Shown in pieces: positions 35,256-45,300 of a DNA stretch of 64,000 nucleotides. This DNA comes from Stratiolaelaps scimitus (taxonomy: Eukaryota > Arthropoda > Arachnida > Mesostigmata > Laelapidae): positions 11,359,501-11,423,500 of the forward strand of contig JABWDB010000007.1 in the NCBI GenBank assembly GCA_019614645.1, read 5' to 3'. The number at the start of each line of letters is the position of its first letter. Positions within the stretch are counted from its first letter, which is position 1. A model generated the notes under the pieces. The model did not search any database and was not told the origin of the DNA. It saw nothing but the letters and a program-made list of their open reading frames with translations. Both the position numbers and the translations under genes were made by a program.

Positions 35256-37536
35256 CTGTAGCACTACTACTAACGTTGTGAGTAAATGGTAACGTCGAAG
35301 ACATATTCCTATACACGAGGGTGCACTCGCACAGGGACACCGACACGGTTACTACTGCGGTGTGACCACCACAACAACGACCGTCACGATGCAACAGAAT
35401 TGATTCTGCTACTGCTGTTGCCGCCACGAGAAGGCTGGATATCGCGCGGGAGATCAACAATGCCACGTCCCGATGTTGTTCGCTGTTTGTTGTTCGTTGT
35501 TTCAGTCGTGTTGATGGTCTAGGCTGGCTTGGGTTCAAATCCTGCCACACGTGGGGAATCCTTAGATTTCTTTATAGTCATCTTTGTTTACTTATGGATT
35601 TTTGCCAGGTATGATATGGTTGAAATATAAAGCAATGGTGACCCTGGCATGGTAGTAATACCTAAACACTCGGATCCGAGACGATTCCAGGCCAGCCGAG
35701 AGGGCGAGGGAGAGAGAGAGAGATCCTAGCTATGAGTGTTTTTGTATTATAGTATGGAGCAGATTGACGGGCAAATGAAAAAAATGACGACACACACGTT
35801 TCGTCTTAACAGACCCATTAATGTACCCTGTAGAAACCTCACCTTTGCATACAGAGCTATGCTAACTACAGTATTCAGCTGCGAATTGAAAACCTTCACA
35901 CCATATATAGGATATAGCACTGCTGACCGTGTCTCTGTGATTCTCTGCCTCGGCCAATGTTCCTCGGCGATCAGCTCGTACATACATCCGAGCTTGCTTC
36001 ACAAATGCCTCGTCAACGCAATATGGTTGACAAGAACTGAGAGAACACTTCACGACATCGAACGAACTGCTAAGCTCCTTCCTGCTCGCTGTCAGTCGAC
36101 GACGAAGACCACGATGAAGGGAACGGCTCAACACGGCCTCGTGCTCGCTCTGTGCGTCTAAACCCGACATGGCCACTGCCGCCACCAGTAGTAGTACTAC
36201 TATGATATATAGCAGTATCACATCCCATTGTGGCCGGCTATGCCACGCTTGTCATACACAAGTGACCCCGAATAATTTCCTCTCGTTTAACTTTCATGCG
36301 CAGGCCGAGGCCGCGTGCCGACCCCTTCCCGCCGCCGCCGCTGTAGCAGCGGCCACTATATTCTATCGGCGTCACCGCCGCGACCAGCAGCAGGAGCACC
36401 ACCACCACCACCGCTGCCACCATCTCCAGCATCGCGGAACGAAGGAGCAAGCGAGTTACCAAGCCGAGAATAACAGGGGCTTAACGCTGCGGTGACATTG
36501 CATGCGCTATATGAAGGCATGTATGACACATGGGGTAGTGAGAGACGGCGGCGGGGCAGTCTCGGGGGGTCTCAGGGATGGCGAGATACGGCCGCTCGTC
36601 ACAGCTCTTTGTCGTACGCCCCCGTCCCCGTTGCACTTTGGGTGACACCAGGTCTGGGCTGGGTGACTGTCCGCGCTTTTAGTTGTTTTCATGCAAATAT
36701 CCACCGTTTATCATATGCAAGCTAATGCAGCAGGCTCCTAGATCCATCGTCCGAATTACATATATATATATATATATATATATGTCGGGCCTTTTGCCGA
36801 GAAATGACCGAGAACGAGAGCAGCTTGGGTGTCGTGTCGATGCCTGTGCCGATGTAGACACGCGTTTTGGGAACTACAACAATGTGCACTTGTATTTGCT
36901 GCTGTTGCTGGTGTAAACGCCCGTATAAAAGCGGGACTCGACTGAGGCGTTTGGCGGGCATTGATGACGGAACAAGCTTAAGTGAATAATCTATCGGATC
37001 TTGTGGTCTGCTGTGTTCTCGTTTGTTTATCTTTATAAGTGCGAGCACATGCATACATGCTTAAGCTGTATACACGGGCTAGATACGATAATTGTACGTG
37101 GTGCGTATCGAGTGGCGATAACATTCTATGTAGATTAGATTTCACGTACATTATTGGACATAAGCTATTCCAATGCTTACGCTCAGCTGGGCTTCTTAAT
37201 ATCGCCATTCTCCTCGTCAAACGACAACTAATATCTATATATGTATTCTATATATGTGTCATATATAGTTAGTTGAGAAGCGCCCACAGATAAGTAGTTG
37301 GCCTTCGGGCTTGGATTGTGCTTCAATGGAGTCAGAGTGGAGAGTAAACCTTCGGTGACCACGGGTCCGGTCGCTTGTAACGGACATGTGCGACGCGCAA
37401 GGCTGTGTACAAGGCTGCCAGGGTATCGCTGTAGCGCGATAAAACGGTACCAACTGCTGCTACATTCGATTGAGGAACTACCCAGTGGAAGCTATGTGAC
37501 TCGACTCCACGATGTGTCTACATCATATTATTTATT
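35256..37536. other. no recognised gene; tRNA-like B box at 35.53 kb
   Basis: GGTTCAAATCC at about 35531-35541 matches the Pol III B box well, but the A box and cloverleaf are missing. 36.3-36.7 kb is GC-rich with CAC and CAG runs. Nothing else is supported. Confidence 0.5.
36760..36783. repeat. (AT)n microsatellite
   Basis: About twelve AT units. Confidence 0.9.
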
Positions 37537-37560
37537 TTCAAATTCAAATTCAAATTCAAA
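37537..37560 (-). repeat. LINE 3' tail, (TTTGAA)4
   Basis: Four perfect tandem hexamers, TTCAAA on plus and TTTGAA on minus, form the terminal repeat of the LINE. They directly follow CAATAAACATTTG on the minus strand. Short tandem 3' tails of this kind are known in several LINE clades that do not use poly(A). Confidence 0.85.
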
Positions 37561-37725
37561 CAAATGTTTATTGACGGAACTGCTATATACATGCTTAAGT
37601 TCTCGTAAAAATAATAGTTAAAAGAATTATTGCAACGTATATTTTATATATAAAGGGTACACATTTTTTTTTTGTACAATATGTAAACATTGGGTAAGAT
37701 ACAAAACAACTATCCACAAAAATAT

Positions 37726-39891
37726 CTACATCTGATTGATAAAAAATTTTTTCACCTCCGCTGCAAACTTTTTTGCCGAGGAGAGTGAACGAATCTCGCG
37801 AGGAAGAGAGCCCCAGACTGCCGGCAAGCGATAAGCGAGAGCATGGCGGCTAGATTCTTTAACGGCAAAAGGTATCACAAACTCAGTTGGTCTGCGGGCC
37901 GTTCTTCGAACCACAGTGGTAATTGGGAAAGTAATGTCGTTTGGAATACGTCCCTTCGACATCTTAAAGGCAAGAAGAGCTACGTGAATCAAATACATAA
38001 CGCTCAGCTTAGGCAATTCGTACTTCCCCAGAATGTCGGCGACGGAGTCGGAGCGACGTCTGCCAAAGATAGCCCGTAGTGCGTCATTCTGAACAACCTC
38101 TCCTCTCCGAAGAATCATGCTGTAGCCTCCTCCCCAGATAGAGATCCCGTAGCACAACAGAGGTACCAATAAAACTTTATAGAGGTGTAACAGGCCATCC
38201 ACAGGAACCCCACGCTCTCTCAGGCGACGCAAGTTGGCCACCACTGCGTAGCATTTGGGCATGAAGCTCCCTATGTGGTCCTGCCAGCGCATGTTTTCCT
38301 GAAGCGTAAGGCCAAGGCACTTCGCAGACGATGACCAGTGCATCGTTTCACCGGCTACCTGTGTCGGCGACACCTGCACATTTCGTTGAGGCGGGCGAAA
38401 GAGAATGAGGTTGGTCTTGGTCGTGTTGATTACCAGACCGAACCTTTCGAAGGTGTTGATAACCCCCTCCACCTTCTTTAGAGCCTCTTCGATGTCGAGT
38501 TGCAGCGATGAAGGCCGAATTCGAAACAGAAGCGAAGTGTCGTCCGCGTATGCAATGGTCCTACAAAATTTCCCACCAGCGATTTTGAGAAGAATGAAAT
38601 TGACTAGAATTAGAAACATAAACGGCCCTAGAATGGATCCCTGGGGCGTGCCAATGTCAACTTCCAGCCAGTCCGATTCGATGTCCGCTACTTTCACCGC
38701 CTGTCGCCTCGCGGACAAGTACGAGCGAAACCAGTCAACGACACCGGGTTGGCATCCAAGGCACTTCAAGGCCTGCAGGAAAAATGTATGCCGAAGACAA
38801 TTGAACGCAGCAGAGACATCCAATAAGACGCCCAGACATACCTGGTTGTTCTCAATGGTGTCAGATATTTCCTGCCACAGGTGGGCCATTGCGAGTTCAG
38901 TCGAGCGTGCCCTACGAAAACCGAATTGACTAGCTGAGAGAAAATCTATCGAGTGAAGATATTTCTCCAGGCGGACCATCACTACCTTCTCGATCACCTT
39001 GGACAAGTAATCAACCAACGAGATTGGTCGGTAATTTGACAGATGCTTCCGATCCCCCTTCTTCTTATATAGTGGTATAACTGAAGCGTCTTTCAACTTG
39101 CGTGGAAATGTCCCCCTACTCAGCGACAGATTGGCTATGTGAGCAAAAGGTCTCACGAGCACCGCCGACGCACGTTTTACCAGAGCGCTGGGGATCCCTG
39201 CTGCGCCTGTAGACCAACTAGCCTTCGTAGATTCAAGCACTGTCTGAATCTCCACACAGTTGACTTGGGAGAACTCAAATGTGGTGTTTCGACAGGGCCA
39301 GATCGATGTAAGCTCCGGCTCGATATTATCGTCGATCCGAAGAGAGGCAACCGTTTTTGAGCCCACCGCAGCAAAATGAGTATTTAATTCATTCGCAATC
39401 TCCTGCGGACTTGTCAGTTCGCCGGATTCGATGACCAGGGCTGTTGGCAGTGCCGCTTTTTGTCTCTCCCGTCCACAGGCAGCGTTTACAAACTCCCACA
39501 ACTTCTTTGCATTCCCTTTATGTCGCCCAAACTGCTCTCGGTAAAACGAGCTCCTAGCAATTTGAAGGTCGTGTCTGTAGCGACGAAGACTATGATAATA
39601 CGCCATCTTAGATTCTAAGGATCTATTTCTCAAGTACCAGCGGTATAGTTTGTTCACCGAATGGCGCAGACTCCGAAGTCTCGCATTGAACTGGAATCTC
39701 TTTTGCTGTGGAGGTCTACGACTCACCCTGACAGTGAAACACTTATCGTATTCTCTCGTTATAATAGAGCTGAAAGCCTCGAAAGCCTCGTCCGCGTCCA
39801 CCGCCTGGTAGACACGCTGCCAGCTCAGTCTGCTAGTGTTCCCCAAAAACTTCTCGATGCTAACACCATCATGTTGTCTGACTAGATTCAT
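37726..39891 (-). CDS. LINE reverse transcriptase (endonuclease domain missing)
   Basis: A 721-residue frame encoding the reverse-transcriptase part of a LINE ORF2. The enzyme copies the element's RNA into DNA at a nicked chromosomal target. Visible motifs, by residue: LSNYRPISL at 284-292; GFRRARSTELA at 324-334; motif A LLDVSAAF at 356-363, with the catalytic Asp at 358; motif B GTPQGSILGP at 414-423; motif C YADD at 448-451; GLVINTTKTNLILF at 485-498; and KCLGLTLQENMRW at 524-536. Residues 1-280 match the linker expected between endonuclease and RT, including a Trp/Phe-rich LWEFVN block near 131. The C-terminus is the basic region typical of CR1-like elements. The Asp usually found at the end of motif A (FD) is Asn364, and the common ND after motif B reads NF at 431-432. 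The frame has no stop or frameshift. The true protein start lay upstream in the lost 5' part, so ATG at 39891 is only the first Met left. Confidence 0.95.
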   Translation of the reverse strand: MNLVRQHDGVSIEKFLGNTSRLSWQRVYQAVDADEAFEAFSSIITREYDKCFTVRVSRRPPQQKRFQFNARLRSLRHSVNKLYRWYLRNRSLESKMAYYHSLRRYRHDLQIARSSFYREQFGRHKGNAKKLWEFVNAACGRERQKAALPTALVIESGELTSPQEIANELNTHFAAVGSKTVASLRIDDNIEPELTSIWPCRNTTFEFSQVNCVEIQTVLESTKASWSTGAAGIPSALVKRASAVLVRPFAHIANLSLSRGTFPRKLKDASVIPLYKKKGDRKHLSNYRPISLVDYLSKVIEKVVMVRLEKYLHSIDFLSASQFGFRRARSTELAMAHLWQEISDTIENNQVCLGVLLDVSAAFNCLRHTFFLQALKCLGCQPGVVDWFRSYLSARRQAVKVADIESDWLEVDIGTPQGSILGPFMFLILVNFILLKIAGGKFCRTIAYADDTSLLFRIRPSSLQLDIEEALKKVEGVINTFERFGLVINTTKTNLILFRPPQRNVQVSPTQVAGETMHWSSSAKCLGLTLQENMRWQDHIGSFMPKCYAVVANLRRLRERGVPVDGLLHLYKVLLVPLLCYGISIWGGGYSMILRRGEVVQNDALRAIFGRRRSDSVADILGKYELPKLSVMYLIHVALLAFKMSKGRIPNDITFPITTVVRRTARRPTEFVIPFAVKESSRHALAYRLPAVWGSLPREIRSLSSAKKFAAEVKKFFINQM

Positions 39892-39933
39892 CTCACTGTC
39901 ATCGGCGTCCCTTATAGGTAAACAATTGGGCTA

Positions 39934-40499
39934 TTGTATGTCAACTGCCAGCTAGAGCGAAAGCGATGAGAAATGTTAAGCAAGTTGCGAACCACCCGAA
40001 ACCTTACTTTTATTCACTAATTACTAGAATTATCCTCCAGTTGCTCTTAGATGGCATTAACCTTGTGTGCACCCAATTCGTGCAAATTACACTTCACCCA
40101 AGAAATATGTCGAGGTTGATCTTATGGCATAGATAGATCGAGTCAAATATGTCTTCCTCGATTACATATCATGGCCACACTGTCCACAACCTTCAACATC
40201 TGCACCCGTCCACCTCGCCTGCGAATGCAAGCACTGTAACAGCGAATTTACGTGTTCACCTTGCCGACAAGCTGAACCCCGACCACGGTACGAGACCCTC
40301 GGGTCAGACACGGTGAGGATCCGGAATCGCTTCCGTGATGATCAAGCCTTTGTCAAGTTAATGTGCTTAGTGCTCTTCCCTTCATTTGGTCGGCCTTGGA
40401 CAGGCGGAGGGCACTCTCGCGTGGTACCGCCAAAGCTGTATGTCACAGCGACACGCGCTTGGCACGTTCGGGCCACACGTGCTGAACGTTCAATCCCTG
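39934..40499. other. flank of the LINE 5' end, no gene seen
   Basis: No endonuclease-domain motifs and no target-site duplication could be found here. Confidence 0.55.
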
Positions 40500-40773
40500 T
40501 CATTTTGCCAAAACACTCCGAGAGAAACAAATTAACCCAGTTGTGCTGTGATCCTGACAAAAGCCGACACATAAACGGGAAACAGCTTGATTCTGGCGGC
40601 CCCAGGAAGTCGCTTTTTCGGGCTCCTTTGCCGAACAGCCGACCGTGGCGGAGGGTTGGCTACCGTAACGAACAACATTGGCCGCAGTTACGGAAGGTGT
40701 CGGTGGCATGACAGCACCACCCGATTGGGAGCCGGACGTTGTTGACGGATGGCATAGCCACACAAAACCCTCT
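40500..40773 (-). CDS. candidate terminal exon, Ser/Thr-rich
   Basis: A strong pyrimidine-rich acceptor (AATTTTTCAG) is followed by one split-codon base and 91 codons to TGA at 40500. The sequence reads EGFVWLCHPSTTSGSQSGGA, then PPTPSVTAANVVRYGSQPS, then AKEPEKATSWGRQNQAV. It is Ser/Thr/Pro-rich and disordered-looking. It could be the 3' end of the minus-strand candidates at 41.65-42.77 kb, but an intermediate exon is needed to fix the phase. Plus-strand frames across this stretch also look protein-like, which lowers confidence. Confidence 0.25.
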
Positions 40774-41142
40774 CTGAAAAATTGGCCAATAGGCGTTCTC
40801 GAGACGACTGTCATCGTAGCTCAAAAACGGAATGCTAGCAATTTGCCCCGAATTGAGCTATTTTCTATGGCAGTGTTAACTCTTTCTAGTAAAAATTCAC
40901 GAGATTATGCCTTTTGGTGTGCTAGCGAAACGGGTGTCGAGGCTATTTGGACATAGACGTGCTTCGTCCGTGACGGTTGAGAGGGGCTCTTCTAGGGGTG
41001 ACCAAAACGTGTGCCGAGAATTTGCAGGGGACATATGAAGCAGTTTGCGCGTAGTAGCCGATGATGATGGGGTCTGCGAGCTATGGCGCGCGGATGATAT
41101 ATTTTCATACGTGACACAGTTAGCTCCATGGCCATATACATG

Positions 41143-41172
<30 letters not shown>
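41143..41172. repeat. (AT)n microsatellite
   Basis: About 15 AT units. Confidence 0.9.
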
Positions 41173-41174
<2 letters not shown>

Positions 41175-41647
41175 CAGGTGCAACCACAATGTTTAATTTC
41201 TTGCTATGGGAGAATTGAGGGAGCCAGTGTCAGGTGACTTCAATCGTATTATTTGCAAAAAGCCTTCCGTAGACGCCACTCGTTAACCTTGGCTAAATCA
41301 TCGATAGGTTACGACAGCCAGTATCGATGATAGTAGTTATAACAATACTAATAACTATTGAATGCAAAGTACTGTTGTGACTTCAAATCCCCATACTGTA
41401 GTAGTATATGTCGCCGTTATGCCAGTCGTCAGATACTGACAATAGCAGAATCCACACATATTCATGAATACCAAACAACAACAGCAACATTCGATGGTTC
41501 ATGTCGCGTGTTCCGTATCCATTGTCTTCAAAACATGACATTCGAACAAACTGCTTATATTTCGCATTATTGCGATGGTCAGTCGGAGCGTATACGATCT
41601 CGGGAACTGCTGAAGCCTCCAATAGAATTTCGCGCACCCTCACGTAC

Positions 41648-41905
41648 CAGATACCATTCATTATCATTATTACAGCTCGACACAGCATATCGATCAAACA
41701 GGGAACTACAAGGAGAAGAGACAGACCTATCTCTACCCGTAGTTCCCGATCGGTAATCCAACCCAACGAGTGGTCGAACGTCCTGTTTGCTAGAGCGTTT
41801 GCTCAGCCTACTGTCGTCTACTGGGCTGTGCACGTTGGCCGGTGAACTCGATTCGCGGCTTGAACTCGATCGACATCGCCGAAGTGACAGGGACCCGTAT
41901 TTTAT
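41648..41905 (-). CDS. candidate internal exon, Ser/Arg-rich, phase 0/0
   Basis: Exactly 86 codons between GCGAATAG| and CTG|GTACGTG. It reads IKYGSLSLRRCRSSSSRESS, then PANVHSPVDDSRLSKRSSK, and ends NNDNEWYL. The Ser/Arg clusters resemble disordered, phosphorylated linkers of signalling or RNA-binding proteins; this is an analogy, not an assignment. It joins in phase to the exon at 42447-42767 through an intron of about 540 nt. A membrane-protein-like frame also exists on this strand in another register (41383-41766), and a 132-codon ORF on the plus strand. Confidence 0.33.
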
Positions 41906-42446
41906 CTATTCGCTTCCAAGAATATGTTATAAGTATTGGTCCATTGCTTCTGTTCACTGCTACTTGGATTTATCGAACTTACCAATTGTCTACTTGAGCA
42001 AGTCGAATCTGTCCTATTACACAAGCAAGGTGATGGCCAAAAGGTGCGAAAGTGATTCCTTGGATGTTTAATGTTCACTGAGAATCAGTCCGGAGGATAG
42101 ATTTCATTTCCGGCTTTACTCACAGCCAACATTTAACGCCCACGGTACTGCTCTCTCCACCGTTGCACATTGGCATTTAAAGGGGTCCGTCTAGAGCGCG
42201 AGAAACAGAGAGAGAGAGAGAGAGTCATCGTTCGACGGAGTGATTGTTGGTTCAAACGTATATATGGAATGACTTCGAAGAACGTGATAATAACGTTAAT
42301 CATAATAACGCTGGGAACCTTGATGTACAATATTCGAGCCAGGGTGAAAAACGTATCCTTTTATATATGACACCATATATGTGCACCATATAGATGCCCT
42401 ATTAATTGGCTTGTGTAATCAATGTACTGGTGTATCTCTGTTATAC

Positions 42447-42767
42447 GACATCTATCGTTTGCATTTCCGCGTTAAACCCGGAGTCAATCACTTCTGCTAG
42501 CCCGCACGCATGGGTGCCTGGATACAGCAGTATTATTCTGCTATTTTTCAATTCCGCAGACGTCCACTGTTTCCGTCTAGAGTCCTCGACTATGCTGTAA
42601 TTGGCTAAATGCACGCTGTCGGAAGAGGCCCGTAACTCGTTGGTTGTCCGTTGTGGCACGACCCCGTGGACTCCTTTCGCCTGTGAGGTCTCAGCAAACA
42701 AACAGTTTCCCTTCGGGAAAAGATGTGGGAGAGCATGCGAGCACGCGAAATGTCTACGGTATCGCTT
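42447..42767 (-). CDS. candidate internal exon, phase 0/0
   Basis: Exactly 107 codons between TGGATGTACAG| and GTC|GTATAA. It reads KRYRRHFACSHALPHLFPKG and later NELRASSDSVHLANYSIVED, WTSAELKNSRIILLYPG and IDSGFNAEMQTIDV. An in-frame TAA occurs just inside the putative intron. The next exon (41648-41905) begins in the matching phase. A cysteine-rich plus-strand ORF overlaps from 42601, so only one of the two is likely real. Confidence 0.3.
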
Positions 42768-43529
42768 CTGTACATCCAACGCCGACCATCACTGTACGCC
42801 TCCACAGCGCTTTGGCACTTTCAGTAAAACGGCAGCTTGCCGGAAGGCAGTCGAGGATGGCTTCAGCTTCAGCGTTTACCGCCGTATGGCAGGCGTTCGT
42901 GTTCCGCAAACTTCTTCTCTCTTCATACAGCCGCTCCGTGCGGCCGCAACGGGACTAGCAGTAGCAGCAGCAGCCGCAGAAGAAGGCGCCATCGCGTATG
43001 TGCACAAACTATAGCGGAGTGGCTCAGCGCCACCCGAAACGCCGCGTCACGTGTACGCGTGTAACGTGGTACAGCAAACGGAGCCAGCTGCTCCTGCAAC
43101 AGGTGACGTTGTACAGTATCCCGAGGACGCAGGACTCTCCAGGGGGTTGGAGCGAGGCTTTGCTGTCGTTTCCAATGCAGCGAACGGAATTAGACCGAAT
43201 ACAATGCTCTTGTGGAATATGGGCGTTCGGGATTCTGTGTGGAATATGCACACGCATCTACTGCGCCTCCTGCGCGGTCTGCTTAGTGCCACCACCTCGT
43301 GTCGGAGTTCCGGCTGACGGGCGTATACACACACATCTGTTTCGTATCAGCGGGAGTTCAAGAAACCCAACACTGCGCGAACTGCGGGACCACATATCAT
43401 CATCCAGAGATTTGCCAAATTGCGCAGCTGTTCATGATCCTTGATTTGAGTGCGTTACGCTAAAATGCTCAGCTTCAATGGTTCCTTCGGTAGAATAACT
43501 AGTGACCTTATGTCGCTGTCTTCCCAATG

Positions 43530-43566
43530 ATATATATATAATATATATATATATATGAGAGAGAGA
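43530..43566. repeat. (AT)n then (GA)n compound microsatellite
   Basis: AT units with one AA, running straight into GAGAGAGA. Confidence 0.9.
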
Positions 43567-44328
43567 TTCATAGAGCCTCATTAATTAATTAAATTGTCGG
43601 CAGGAAGAAAAAGCTGTCGCGATAGGAGTTTTATTTTTTGTAAACTTTCACAATAGTTCCTGCACACCACTGTTCATTCAGCGAAGGGAAATGACAAAGA
43701 AACACAACAATTTCCACTGGGAGGATTCGTGTCACCTTTCTTTCTGAGTTTTTTTCTTTTCCTCTGTCGTGACACGCCACAATGTCCCAACGCATGCTTT
43801 CGTTATTAAACGCATTCCAAGGTTGTTCGGTGTTATTCTGGAATTGTTTCGAGCAATTCTCTAAAAAGGTGGCATTCCTCCATTGTTCGCTTGTCAGTTG
43901 AAGCTGTTTCTTCTGGAATTGAAGCAAGCGGCAGTGCCAGCAAAAAGGGTTCGCAATAGTGTTACCTTAACCTGAACCGACTGCTCGGGCGCAGGTTCAA
44001 ATTGGGATCATCCATCTGACCGTGTTCCACGGCGACAATAGTCAACGGCGAGAAATTTCCAGTGGAGTAGAACGCGGCAGCGGGAACTAATGCCAGGATT
44101 TCACCTTCGCCGCTCCATCCCTATTCGCCGCGTTCGAGGAATGAAGTGGTTCGCACCACGGACAAATGTAGATGATCGCAAAGAATCTACCGCTTCACGT
44201 TGTCGTTACTTTTATACGTCCTTCTGGGTGAAGAGACAAGGGCAACTTCGAAGGAAAACGCCAGCACTTGAGGGACCCTGACGTTGAAACCCTGTTAGTG
44301 CACTTGTGAATTTGTCATCCAACCTATG

Positions 44329-44357
44329 ATTATTATTATTATTATCATTATTATTGT
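44329..44357. repeat. (ATT)n microsatellite
   Basis: ATT units with one ATC interruption. Confidence 0.85.
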
Positions 44358-44990
44358 TACTGAGGAGCATGCTGTAGCTGTGATACCAATGTAAGGGTAG
44401 CTATAAATCGTACGCAATTACTAGCCATATCGAATCTTCCATATGTAACGCCACGGCCTAATCAATACTATACAACTGCCGTTGTGGGTGGAGGCTTGCC
44501 AAGTGCATTTGAATGATTACTTAGACCTGATTGTTACAAATATAGCATTATATTCCGCATCATATCTCTGATTTGATAGAGCAAGCCGTCGGCTGACGTG
44601 TCAACACTTACGTGAATGAGTCCACTAATATATCAACGAATCGAATGTTACTCATCGAAAATTAAATACGTCACGGGAATTCCTCTCGCTGATTCTCAAA
44701 TGCCGGCGCAAGTGAAGCTCAATTAAGAATTTGAATTTTTACAAAAGTGATTTATGTATGTTATGAGAACAAACGAACTGCTTCGGTAAGGTTCTCTTCA
44801 TATGTTTACACCTTAAGATCAATTGGTTGATTGTATCTCCAAATCGCCACATATATGATACAACCACTAAAATTCGCTTAGCTTGTGTAGCGCGGCTATT
44901 ACAGCGGTATCTCTGTATCGTCCGGCTTATCAGACGCTGTCCGTTCCGGTGTATTATACTAGAGATTCGAATCTGATCCTATTCGCGCAG

Positions 44991-45300
44991 CGATGCCCGG
45001 TACACAACGTTCATTTGCGTATCGAAAGCGCCCGTGGATTTCGATGGCACCGTTCATACGGACGAATCTCGTCACCGGACCCGAAGGCGGGGGCTTAGCG
45101 CGCGGTATACCTATATCGAATTTCGCTTCTGCTGCAGTCCTCCTCACGGAATAAAGAAAGGGAATCGCGACGTTCTAAGCACCGCAACCCGTATACCACG
45201 ACGAGAGGCCATCTGCCTTTGGAGAGCGTCGAACGAGACGGGACGGTATGTCTGGGTCACAAGAGGAAGAAAGACCCTGAGCCAATCCGTAACGATCTAA
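44991..45300 (+). CDS. candidate terminal exon, unknown protein
   Basis: After ATTCGCGCAG| one split-codon base and about 102 codons run to TAA at 45300. The sequence reads DARYTTFICVSKAPVDFDGT and then RYTYIEFRFCCSPPHGIK. An alternative donor, GCG|GTATAC at 45105, would end the exon earlier. Two other frames here, one on each strand, are also open, so the assignment is weak. Confidence 0.22.

Larger units (their letters stand above)
37537..39933 (-). mobile_element. 5'-truncated non-LTR retrotransposon (LINE, CR1/L2/Rex-like group)
   Basis: A LINE on the minus strand. It holds one long reverse-transcriptase frame, about 165 bp of 3' UTR and a tail of four TTTGAA hexamers (TTCAAA on the plus strand, 37537-37560). 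Just before the tail is CAATAAAC, which contains an AATAAA-like signal. The frame is open for 13 codons upstream of its first ATG and then meets a TAG at 39931-39933. No endonuclease motif could be read further upstream in any minus frame, so the copy looks 5'-truncated, as is usual after incomplete target-primed reverse transcription. A hexamer tail instead of poly(A) argues against the Jockey and L1 groups and for a CR1/L2/Rex-like group; this clade call is inference. No clear target-site duplication was found, so the 5' boundary is approximate. The undamaged frame suggests a recent insertion. Confidence 0.95.
42768..44990. other. no recognised gene; GC-rich at 42.6-43.4 kb
   Basis: The GC-rich part has a cysteine-rich plus frame (42601-43014) competing with minus frames. 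43631-43927 (minus) is a 98-codon ORF of ordinary composition without domain. 44.3-44.9 kb is AT-rich and empty. Confidence 0.5.

Noticed and set aside
40313..40956. Plus-strand ORFs opposite the 40.5 kb minus candidate
   Set aside because: Protein-like in appearance but without splice sites or motifs; kept as a warning that both strands look coding here.
41383..41766. Membrane-protein-like minus-strand ORF
   Set aside because: A different register from the splice-compatible frame; a plus-strand ORF also overlaps. Hydrophobicity alone is not enough.
42601..43014. Cysteine-rich 137-codon plus-strand ORF
   Set aside because: No splice acceptor is available before its first codon (TAA immediately upstream) and it overlaps a minus candidate with better splice signals. 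It remains possible, but I could not support it.
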